From: Chaetoceros tenuissimus
Taxonomy: Eukaryota > Bacillariophyta > Thalassiosirophyceae > Chaetocerotales > Chaetocerotaceae
Direction: 5' to 3'
Length of the DNA stretch: 64,000 nucleotides
NCBI GenBank assembly: GCA_021927905.1
Contig: BLLK01000046.1
Span: forward strand, 868,001-932,000
Shown here: positions 21,501 through 29,893 of the stretch, in pieces
Position numbering within the stretch: position 1 is the first letter of the stretch
Layout of the letters: every line of letters starts with the position of its first letter
Notes under the pieces: generated by a model
What the model saw: only the letters and a program-made list of their open reading frames with translations
Database searches by the model: none
Told to the model about the DNA's origin: nothing
Made by a program: the position numbers and the translations under genes

Positions 21501-23358
21501 CGTCGTTTGACATAGTTGTACTTGTAGAAATTGATGCCGGTGGAGAGTTCCTCATCTTCTCCACACGAAACCTCTGACCCTCAAGATATTTGTCACTAAA
21601 AGTCACTGTTTCTTTCATATTTTCATGACCCGTGGATAAATCTGAAGAAATTGACTCAATATGATTGTTTCCTGGTGAATTTACATCTCGAACACATTCT
21701 GATATCTCTCTACTGACACTGACTGAATGTGTGTGCGAAGGATCGGTAATATCTTTCACGCATTGAGAAATTTCTTCCGTTGTATTTTGACATTCATCTC
21801 CTGAAAATGAGACCTGACGTGAAGTACTACGTGTTGACGATTTCCGGACAAATCCCTCACTAGCCATTGTTTGTTCCATTATATCTGCTATGCACTCTTC
21901 AATTTCAATAGTTGTATCCGAGACATTTTTTGAATTTAAAAAATTTGAGCTATGGGTTGCACTAGTCATGATTTGTTCCAAAACATCTGCCGTACATTCT
22001 TGAACTTCGAGGGCAGTCTCTGAAACAGTGGTAGCCATGGTTTGTTCTAAGACATCTGCTGTACATTCTTCCACTTCAAGGGTGCTTTCAGAAACAATGT
22101 TTTTCTGATATTTCCTATCCACCTGATCTCTACCTATCATAGTTTGTTCCAAAATATCTAGCGTACATTCTTCCACTTCTAGAGTACTGCTGGTCAAATC
22201 CTTACACGATAATGACTGTGAGAAGTTTCGCATTTTGTTGTATTTTTCGAGAACATTTTTATCTGTATATTTTTTCAACTTTGAATGTCGTTTCTTTCTT
22301 TTACAGAGAACATCTGTGGGAATACTTATCTGCTTCTTATACATTTGAACAATATCGTCGGGTGCCATTTCTTGACTGAAAATATCAGCTATACATTCTT
22401 CTACTTCAGCTGTTACATTTGTATTTGATATACTCCAATCCGCACAGCAATTTTCCTCCATAGGTGAGATAGTCAAAGATTGTGTAGGTGTCTGTTTCGA
22501 TTGATCATTTGAAGCATGTCGTTGTATTGAATTCACCGCCTCTACCGAATCATTTATATTCTTTGAATAGTTGAAATTCCTTGATATTGTTTCATGCTGT
22601 TGGCGACTCTTGGGTTCATGAAATGTATCAGATTTGTCAGGATCATCATGATTCTTCATTTGTTGCGATTTCTTAGTGTTTGATCTAGGTTCCGTGTCAA
22701 ACGTATCATTCATATCTCCACTCATTTCTTCTTCACTTGACGACGAGCTGCTAAAGTGATATACGTTGCTTTCACTAGTAAATAAGTGTGGCGATATCCT
22801 AGTTCGTCGTATGTGATTTACAGCTGTTGGATCAAATTCAAAATATCCAGGGGATTGGGGGACTAAGATATTATTTGCTGTCGCCGTTGCCTCTTCTTTC
22901 ATATAATATTCATTTGACCTCCCAATTGGAGCTTCTTTACTATAACTTTTCTTTTGTGCACTTCTTGTACGAGATATCTCAAATGAATCCAAGATATTCT
23001 TGGCTCTTCCTCCCTTTATCGGTTTCTTCTTTTTGTTAGAATTAGATCGTAAAGGTGAGTCTAAACCATTTTTCTCATATGCTTCGTTGATAACGTTTGT
23101 CCATTTGTCAACTCTACTAGGTCTATCAGGTGAAAACATTGCTTCGCTACTTTTTGGATGATTCAAGTTACCAAGAGGTCTCCGTCTAACTTCTACTCCA
23201 CTTTTTGTAGGTGATGAAAAAGATGAGGATATTCCAAGTCTTTGGTTTGATGGCGAATAATCATCTTGTGCTCCGACATGTTCAGTATGAAGTTGATCTG
23301 GAGATGTAAATTGCGCAAACTCTGAGTTCTTAGCCCTCGATTTCTGTAACCTTTTCAT
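18571..23358 (-). CDS. large TPR (kinesin-light-chain-like) protein with seven Cys-containing short motifs
   Basis: The frame is open for 1595 aa. A stop-free 78-nt stretch at 19513-19590 (GTGAGT...TTCACAG on the minus strand) is very probably an intron, giving 1569 aa. Residues 1-300 are basic and disordered. Residues 317-560 hold seven copies of a motif of the form E-[VI]-x-[EQ]-C-x-x-D-[IVL]-x-E-Q-x-M; the last two are degenerate. Two blocks of TPR/KLC-type repeats follow: ~700-860 ('EAIQVFEECLFLRRKYLG', 'ALEAFECTYSIQRRE') and ~1270-1560 ('ALQTFEQAVRVRRGAIG', 'ALIAFKDALSVRRHALG', 'ARKAFESALDVQRNALC'). A Ser-rich linker and a short Glu/Arg coiled coil lie between. TPR arrays bind peptides and scaffold complexes. 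The partner is unknown; there is no kinase or other enzyme motif. Confidence 0.85.
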   Translation of the reverse strand: MKRLQKSRAKNSEFAQFTSPDQLHTEHVGAQDDYSPSNQRLGISSSFSSPTKSGVEVRRRPLGNLNHPKSSEAMFSPDRPSRVDKWTNVINEAYEKNGLDSPLRSNSNKKKKPIKGGRAKNILDSFEISRTRSAQKKSYSKEAPIGRSNEYYMKEEATATANNILVPQSPGYFEFDPTAVNHIRRTRISPHLFTSESNVYHFSSSSSSEEEMSGDMNDTFDTEPRSNTKKSQQMKNHDDPDKSDTFHEPKSRQQHETISRNFNYSKNINDSVEAVNSIQRHASNDQSKQTPTQSLTISPMEENCCADWSISNTNVTAEVEECIADIFSQEMAPDDIVQMYKKQISIPTDVLCKRKKRHSKLKKYTDKNVLEKYNKMRNFSQSLSCKDLTSSTLEVEECTLDILEQTMIGRDQVDRKYQKNIVSESTLEVEECTADVLEQTMATTVSETALEVQECTADVLEQIMTSATHSSNFLNSKNVSDTTIEIEECIADIMEQTMASEGFVRKSSTRSTSRQVSFSGDECQNTTEEISQCVKDITDPSHTHSVSVSREISECVRDVNSPGNNHIESISSDLSTGHENMKETVTFSDKYLEGQRFRVEKMRNSPPASISTSTTMSNDAETSHSSNQELHALIEDVDQELTSAETTGSLSICENKPVKSKEMSHEKDILQASLDLSTKERITFLSETIIECLAKYDFEQALYISRGIIQIQKSYYGENSIEVASAYCDIGEIHLQYSNFISDALQIKMHCELSIDAFTSASSIVNKSAGENHPWVSMCLARVGLIYLKIRKHKEAIQVFEECLFLRRKYLGTKHPLVAKIQNNLGIAYLSQGSFRKALEAFECTYSIQRREIRKSDPNEESLTKQYTQLCDTLSNIGSLCLDWAEKRGIEEGMRIKLADNAIKAFNEALRIYRGALQGFEQAKEELERLRAEAEKIKKRNSYTRAPSPEISIKELSHYQNVGERSQTIQHEESCVIQNGDCISTARNSVCSLPFDEMSTYRGNKSNNNGSVASRIELSSEMQEVKTSFQQISTDFSVKFPDVQNEFKRTANIDEVLPTSFGKDPSVHFKSEMSARLQEDMSKWISNYSRSSSNNVIANASDANSTSMERSLSISAAPSINRRRFEKDNPTSPFSSPRFPASTIECNPEDDTVNNSVEVSKSDLDTSPPKEELPGMFRNAKEFNSISQRSELHFKGHDSMYSIGNTRVTDTTDDGLIVPAKNCKHFDQQEIDEGTIIKSPHLYEIEIYNRAASYLKVSCDFKLEQTNYLMNAPTLFLFSISQNDDIQKSLHLFEILLTFYKSKWGEVHETIGNTLHNMGIVLLRGQEYERALQTFEQAVRVRRGAIGKDHADVAISLVKVGISNLLLKRFDDALIAFKDALSVRRHALGHLHPTTARIYNNIGCVHVEFNELRHARKAFESALDVQRNALCFEPDSAQLMLSTATTLCNLAYLYRHRGAYLKTCLVLQEAIGLQQAVMGPTHSSVLSILDSLADAQGNSGEIITALETYKSILARLDQIDDRSDCSKRKFRAIAIVYYKMSALYKEQKDYETCLDFLKKSSLYIRKLNAPKLLQKIQGEIISLEKVNQKSKFDWV
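19513..19590 (-). other. stop-free intron (78 nt, multiple of three) inside TPR gene
   Basis: On the minus strand the segment begins GTGAGTTG after 'TATCTCAAG' and ends TTTCTATTTCACAG. It encodes 26 hydrophobic/Asn-rich residues that interrupt the TPR pattern. It has the donor, pyrimidine tract and acceptor of the other introns here. Confidence 0.75.
21679..22410 (-). repeat. seven-copy short protein motif (E-V-E-E-C-x-A-D) in TPR protein
   Basis: Copies begin near residues 317, 393, 427, 449, 484, 528 and 550. The best-conserved are 'EVEECTLDILEQTM', 'EVEECTADVLEQTM', 'EVQECTADVLEQIM' and 'EIEECIADIMEQTM'. Spacing is irregular (22-76 residues), so this is a repeated linear motif and not a tandem fold. 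Confidence 0.85.
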
Positions 23359-23753
23359 AGTTTACCAACTTTCAACAAACGCTATGATCTAAATTATTTC
23401 AGTGTTAAGAATTTTCTGTGTATCTGATGGGTATAGAATGGAAATAATTCAAAGGTAATGAGTTAATATCTCTTCAACAACTCCATAAAATAGAGAGAGG
23501 GTTTGTTTTCCTTTTCTTCCAAAAACGGTTTTTTTACTCACTTTTGTGTCTTGTAGTGCACCTATTAGCTAGCCATCTACTCCAATACGTAGCCATAAAT
23601 CTTTTCCAATGACCTCCTACCTCCCCGTGGTATTTTAGTATCTTTTGTCAGCTACTTTTTTCTTTTTTTAGTTTTTCATTCATTAACAATAAATACATTG
23701 CTTCCCTTTGAACAATTGTTCGTAGCTCTTGTTCTAATGTTTGCCTTTTCCAC
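23359..23753. other. divergent promoter region, 0.39 kb
   Basis: Lies between the TPR gene (-) and the ankyrin-type gene (+). Pyrimidine-rich around 23640-23680. No other feature seen. Confidence 0.5.
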
Positions 23754-25686
23754 ATGACAATCTCCAAGTTATTCGATCTCATTCGCAGTGAGGAATGGGA
23801 GGCAGTTCGAGATTTTCTAAATCATGAGGATGACCTAAAAATGAGGAATAGATGTATGTCATGGCAGAATGAAAATGGTTGGAATTCTCTCTTTGAAGCA
23901 TGCTTTCAAAACGCCCCTATTCATATCGTACAAGCAATTCTTGATGGTACTGGAAGGACGTTTGTTCACACGACAAGTAAAGCCGGTGAGACAGCACTTC
24001 ATGTTGCATGTCGAAATAAAGCAAGTTTCGGTCTTATCAAACTGCTTATTGAGAAAGGAGGAAAAGAATTGCTTCAAGTACAGTGCCAAAGTGGAGATAC
24101 AGCATTACATATTCTCTGTTTGCATACTACAATCGATGTAAAAACTGCGAATTTATTCATAGAACAAGGAGGGACTGAATTGTTGAGGATGAAAAATGAA
24201 GGTGGTTCGACTGTTCTGCATAATGTTTCTTGTGTTGATCAAAGTAACGACAAAGTCATTCAAGCGTTGATTGATGCTGGTGGCAAAGAGTTGGTAATAC
24301 AACAGGATGAGGATGGAAACTCCGCACTTCATATTGCACTTCGTCATGGAGCAAGTTTTCACGTCATCAAGTACATGATTGATTGTGGTGGTAGGGATTT
24401 AGTCATGATTGAAAATGAAGCCGAGATTACAGCACTATATGATGCTGCAGCTCAGTTGGCAAGCATGGATGTATTTCAACTTTTGCTAGACACTGGAGGT
24501 AAAGATCTCTTACTGATTCAAGATTGTAACAAGGGTACTGCCTTGCATTGTGTTGTGACGAATGAACATTCTGTAGATGTGGAAGTAGTTAAATTATTTA
24601 TAGATTGCGGAGGAGAGGAGCTTGTTCTGATGCAAGATCAAGAGGGGCTCACTGCTCTAGGGGCGCACTGCAAAGTAGGACTTTCTTCCCTAGAAATTTC
24701 AAAAATTTCTCGTCGATGTTGGTGGAAAAGCTCTATTACTACAAGATGACTCTGAAGGAAATACACCTTTACATTATATTGCTTGCAATGAGAGTGCAGA
24801 CATTGATACTCTTTCCTTTTTTCTCCAAGTTGGCGGTAAAGAACTTGTCCTGCATCAAAATATCGATGGAAATAATGCTCTACATGCATCATGCTCTTGC
24901 CAGGAAAGAGAAGAAATAGTCAAAGGTCTGATCGAAATCGGCGGAAAAGATCTAGTTTTGATGGAGAACAATGATGGTCTGACATCGCTTCAAATGGCTT
25001 GTTCTAATCTTGGAAATGAAGGTATTATACAGCTTCTAATTCAAAGTGGAGGAACAGAATTGCTCATGAAACAATGTGCAGATCTATGTACTGCTCTACA
25101 TTATGCCGTCTCATCAGAAAACCCTAATCCTAAAATTGTCAGAATGTTGATCGAATCTGGTGGAAAAGATTTGGTAATGAAATCAGACACGGATGGTTTT
25201 ACTGCACTACATACAATCTGTGGCGATGGCCAAGTCAACTATGATATCGTGAAGCTATTCATAGATTGTGGAGGACAAGAATTGTTGCTCAAACAGACAC
25301 TTGAAAATGCAAATACGGCACTGCATCACATATGCACTAACGAAGAAAATAAGAACTATGAAGTAGTCAAGCTTCTGATACAATCTGGTGGAAAGAAATT
25401 AGTACTACAACAAGATAGGTCAGGAGGCACTTGTCTGCATGATGTATGTGAGAACGGAATGGATGATTTTGAAGTCGTCAAGATGATGGTTCAATCAGGT
25501 GGAAAAGATCTCATTGATACCCGTAATAAGAATGGTGACTGTGCAACATCCATTCACTCTAAATTCAAAAACTTTCTACTCGCAGCACTTCCTGCCGAGC
25601 CGGCCGAGGAAAAGATTGAGCGAGCACTCAAAAGGCGAAAAGAAAGCACTAGTAAGGAAGTGATCACTTCTAAAAAATCAAAATAA
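23754..25686 (+). CDS. ankyrin-type repeat protein, interrupted by a one-base frameshift
   Basis: The first frame runs 23754-24749; the same repeat series resumes in another frame and runs to 25686. Deleting one A from the run of five at 24701-24705 would join them into ~643 aa. About sixteen ankyrin-like repeats of ~33-38 residues are visible, each of the form '..GGKELLL..D..G.TALH..C', e.g. 'SGDTALHILCLHTT', 'DGNSALHIALRHGA', 'DGFTALHTICGDGQ'. An N-terminal cap ('MTISKLFDLIRSEEWEAV') starts the protein and a Lys/Arg-rich tail ends it. Ankyrin arrays are protein-binding scaffolds. This diatom-style form, with 'GG(K/R)(D/E)L' in each repeat, has no attached enzyme domain. The break may be a sequencing error, a programmed shift or a young pseudogene. 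Confidence 0.85.
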
Positions 25687-26618
25687 CTCTATTTTATAAT
25701 AACGACGACTCAAAAACTATCTCTTCGCATTGACACGGAACATATACTACCATAGTTGCAGAGGAAAGTTGTCCCTTCTCATTCTTTTCGATTTCATCTG
25801 CAGTAATATAATGAAGAATTTCAGACATGTAAAAATAATTTACATCTATTGTATTCAATTTCTTGATTTCTAGCAATCGATAAGATTCTGGTTCAGGAAC
25901 TAATGATCTTATGATATTCGACTCGCTTGTTTCTCTCCTTCAACTCTACTTAAAGCTGCTTTCCTCATTTTTGTACGCTCTATGAACTTCCTTTATGCAA
26001 GTTTCATCATGAATATCTGTTAAAACGTCAAAACAATTCGTGGCATCGGTTTTTTGTTTTGCAAAGGATTCCATGGTGTCAATCATAATAGCTTACAAGT
26101 TGAATGAGGTGATCGAAGGTTCCGTTGACGAGAAAATGAAGAGGCACTGGATCCTGCTGATCGAGAATCTAGTGCATACGATGAAGCATACTTTGAACCG
26201 CGCAGCTTTTATGAAATGCGGATGCATAAGACGTCGTGAGAGCAACTAGTAGGAAAATTGTTTTACAGTACTTCATAGCTCAAATTATGCAAATGTAGAA
26301 AGATTGGAGAGAATACCGGATATTCAACAAAAACAAACTCGAACTCCTTCTCGCTTGATACTTCACCGGGATCTCGAAGACCGGTCATAATCTCATCAAA
26401 ACTGAATGACCCATTGTTTTGGGATTTGTGACACGAATCGTCCTGGGACTGAAAAGCATATCGTACATCGCACTTCATTTTAGGCGCGACTGTTGCACGA
26501 TTGCAAATGCAAAAGTCACTTTGTAACATGTCATTACATTTCGGTCATACTTCCTACTCCCGAGCCACATTCGGTGCAGATACTTCAATTGAAGTTACTT
26601 CTCATAGTTCGGATTACT
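25687..26618. other. 0.93-kb spacer with possible decayed coding pieces
   Basis: Lies between the ankyrin gene and the DUF1800 gene. It has no intact gene, but the minus strand holds protein-like pieces with in-frame stops, listed separately. Confidence 0.6.
25694..26091 (-). pseudogene. possible decayed reading frame with in-frame stops
   Basis: Reading the minus strand down from about 26091 gives 'MIDTMESFAKQKTDATNCF', 'DVLTDIHDETCIKEVHRAYK' and 'NEESSFK'. Then come a TAG and, two codons later, a TGA, both in frame. The same frame resumes with 'RRETSESNIIRSLVPEPES' and continues to a stop at 25694 ('SSATMVVYVPCQCEEIVFE'). Composition is protein-like on both sides of the stops. A further minus frame upstream (26263-26529, 'MKCDVRYAFQSQDDSCHK') may be an earlier exon. 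No family is recognised. It could also be an intron-containing gene that I have not resolved. Confidence 0.35.
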
Positions 26619-29516
26619 ATGTCGAATTGTTCTAAACTTGTCAAACAATACCTTGTGGTCCTTTTCATAGGACTTACAACAAGTATCGAAGCTTCGTCTA
26701 GCTTCGTTTGCCCTGACGGAAATTTGTCTGGGCCGGTCTCTCTAGAAATCCCAACAGATGCTGTGGCTAACGCCTCTTCAAATGGCGGTATTGCTCTTGA
26801 GACTACTTTTGCAGTAGGAGAATTGTGTACTTTGACTCTTGAGTATCATGATGAAAGTGGGGCTGCTGTATCTAAACCTATTGCCCGCTCCTACGATGGG
26901 AACGATTGGGAGAAGACTGCAGGTGCCTTTTCTCAATCACTACCAAAACCAGCTTGCTCTTCTGACTCGGCTAGCTGCACTATTTTTGACCTACCTCCTC
27001 CTGAAGGTGACAAACGCTACGTACTTACATCATACATTCATACTGGATTCGGTGGTATGGCTGAAGCTTCTCGCTTCCTTGAACAAAGTACCTTTGGACC
27101 CACCCGTGATACTATCAATCAACTTTATTCTGCAGGCGGAGATAAATACAGGGCATGGGTTTATGATCAAGTTTACAATGTTCCTATGACAAGCCATCGT
27201 GAATGGTTTCGTCGCCGCACTGTTCCGGTAAGGATAAAAAAAGAGACAGTATGCTTTTTCCACAATTACAAGTATTTTACTAACAAAAAATTATTTATAT
27301 TTTATCTGCAACATAATATCACTATAGCGCCAAGAATATCCATTCCATGCAGCTGCACCAGGTACTAAGACTGCATGTGATGAGAATAGTCATTGGCGCA
27401 TGTTTGCTCTCAGTGATCGAGATGGTATCAGAGGATCTCAATCGGGTGTCTCAAAATATGTTTCCATCAAGTCTTTGAATGGGAGATATGTTTGGTATGT
27501 GGAGGGGATGGCAAGAACTACTACAGCGGAATTAGGTTTTCTCTATGATGAAGCTGGAAATGAACAGGAACCTCTTGAGCTTTTCCCAACCTTGTATTCG
27601 GTCCATATGAGAGAAAACGAGAAATTTTCTTGCATAGGATGTCCCGTCAAAGTTGTGAAAAAATCCAACGCTGGTAGTCAAGGTGGTTACCTCCTCAATC
27701 CTAAGGTAGATCTGACTGGTATTGTTAATGACTCAAGTCTCGTTCCTCACGAGATTGTAAATCTCCCAGAAATTCTTGGCAACAGCAACGAAATGATATC
27801 TTTGAATGACGGCGTTGAATTTCAGGCTTCAGCCTATTTCTCGCTATTTAACAAAGCTAATGATGAGTTCTACTTGAGCGATGCAACCTCCGTATCTCAA
27901 TCTCAATGCGCAAACCACCCAAGAGTTCGGACTGCTGGTTATGACACACCAACCCAGCTAAATACTGGAAGCAACGATCAAGTAAAGGGCGATGAGCACC
28001 CCGTCTCAGCATTTCCACCACTTTTTGGTAAATCATTCAACGTACAAACAGGCCAGTTTGAATATCTTCTCTTTGACCCAAAAATGGTATTGCTTGATAA
28101 CACTGTAGAAAACCCTATTCCGGATGGAGGTGGATTTTTGGAATATGACACTGATGGTAAAACATTTTGCTCAAACGCACCTAGGAATTTCTTGAACGAA
28201 GATGGATGTAAGTGCGCTCATGAAATATTCGAAGATGACAGAAAATACAAACTTACATTCATTTCTCTACAGGTAAACTTAGTTTTTCAAAGTATGCCTG
28301 CAAAAGCAGAAAGGATGATGCATTCACCGTTGTTGAACAGAACCCTACCGAAGAGGGAGTAGTTGTATGGTGAGTTTCTCTTCCTATTCTCAAAACGAAA
28401 ATTGCTGTCATTGTAGACCTTATGAAACTTCTTTTCTGACACTCGTAAATTCCCAATTCATTTTGAAATTAGCGGATCTGTTGGTGAAGGTGAGAATTTT
28501 TGATGCAGATGATTATTTTTGCATAAACCATATGAATATGGAGTATTTTTCTCTCTAACACAGTAATTTGCGTACTTTGTAGTTGGTAATGATGCTCATT
28601 TTGATAAATCTAATGCTTTTGACATTCAAGGATTAGCAAAGGGGAAGGAATTGAACTATAATATCTATTTGGGTGGTAGATTTATCGAGATGAAAAATAT
28701 TGTGTGGACTAATCTTGCTTTTTTCGGCAAAGGGCAGTTGAGACAAAGAGTAGCTTGGTGCGTAAGAGTTAGCATGTTGCATCTCTTTTTTTAAAATGGA
28801 AATTCAATCTATATTTGTATGCTAATTGAAAATTCTAACCTCAAAAATCAGGGCGCTTTATCAAATTATTCCTATTGGTACCCCAGACACTTCATCAACC
28901 GGAACTGAGGATTGGTTACAATACTACGATATTTTTGTCAGGCATGCATTTGGTAGCTACAGGAACATTCTCAAGGAGATTGCTTTCACAGATGTTATGG
29001 GAAACTGGCTGACTTTTTACAACAATATGAGTTTGCAGTACAATGTTGATAACTGCGATCTCAACACAAGAACATTGGAACAATGTCAAAACACACATCC
29101 CGATGAAGTAAGTTCAAAAGTATATGGTCGCTGGACAGTTTAGGTTTGCTCTTCAAGTTAATTTTTCACACTTTTATTCTTCAAAGAATTTTGCAAGAGA
29201 AATCATGCAACTCTTTAGCATTGGGCTTTGGTCACTCAACTTGGACGGTACGAAGAAGTTTCACAACAATGATCCTGCTCAACCAATTCATGCTTACGAT
29301 AGTACCGATATCATGAACATGGCAAGAGGTACGTAGTTGATGACGAGCGTAGCGAGTCTACTAGTGGAGCTTGCTTGTAGTTCTTTAATGCACTTGCTAA
29401 CTAACTTCAACTCTCTCTTACTCATCTCTTTCTCAGCATGGACAGGTTTTTCTCGCCAGAGAAGACATAGGGGAAACGCCGAGAGTCCGAGATGGGGGCC
29501 ACATGTGGACCCAATG
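26619..29516 (+). CDS. DUF1800-DUF1501 secreted protein, 5' part (exons 1-8, first copy)
   Basis: Exons: 26619-27227, 27328-28207, 28273-28369, 28473-28489 (17-nt microexon), 28583-28757, 28852-29107, 29187-29328 and 29437 to ~29516, where the retroelement begins. All splice sites are GT-AG and the phases join. The protein starts with a signal peptide ('YLVVLFIGLTTSIEA'). The DUF1800 signature is clear: 'ASRFLEQSTFGPTRDTI', 'LRQRVAWALYQIIP', 'NFAREIMQLFSIGLW', and 'DIMNMAR' joined across an intron to 'AWTGFSRQ'. DUF1800 proteins are secreted and of unknown biochemistry; in bacteria they are encoded next to DUF1501 genes. The reading frame is lost at 'HVDPM', where element sequence starts. From 26747 on, this part is repeated at 34790. 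Confidence 0.85.
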
Positions 29517-29517
29517 T

Positions 29518-29543
29518 ACTTAGGTTTAGGTTTAGGTTTAGGT
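29518..29543 (-). repeat. (TTTAGG)n microsatellite tail at element 3' end
   Basis: About four units of TTTAGG, read CCTAAA on the element strand, sit exactly at the junction with the host exon. Simple-repeat tails are common in non-LTR elements. The second copy is at 37561-37586. Confidence 0.8.
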
Positions 29544-29825
29544 TATCGTTCTATTACACTTGAGCATGCTACCACCGGTCCCACTATGACGCCACTCCAC
29601 TGGGGAGGACAGTGTTAGAAGATGTTTTGTAGCACGCCTCGGGACCATGATCACATAGGATGAGGAGTGCCGCACGTCACTTTGCGTGCCGCGTGCACTC
29701 GACCTCCTTTAGACGAGATCGGGGACACTGACGGAGAAAGGTGCTCCTATCCATGCCCCGGTTACAAAGGAGTCCTCCAGGCGAGGAGTACTCCTAGGGG
29801 TAGGTCACCAATCCACCACCAATTT

Positions 29826-29855
29826 GTGGAGCTGCTGCCGAGGCAGCTGCTCCAC
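29826..29855 (-). ncRNA. strong hairpin in element 3' UTR
   Basis: Two 14-nt arms (29826-29839 and 29842-29855) pair with a single mismatch around a 2-nt loop. It lies between the stop codon at 29894 and the simple-repeat tail. Non-LTR reverse transcriptases often recognise a 3' UTR stem-loop, so this is the likely priming signal. It is repeated at 37869-37898. Confidence 0.6.
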
Positions 29856-29893
29856 TGGTTCGATATATACCCAGGCTATTCCTTGTTCCTGTT

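Noticed and set aside
29518-29543. telomere or chromosome end
   Set aside because: Only about four TTTAGG units occur, internal to the window and exactly at the retroelement 3' end; coding sequence continues on both sides.
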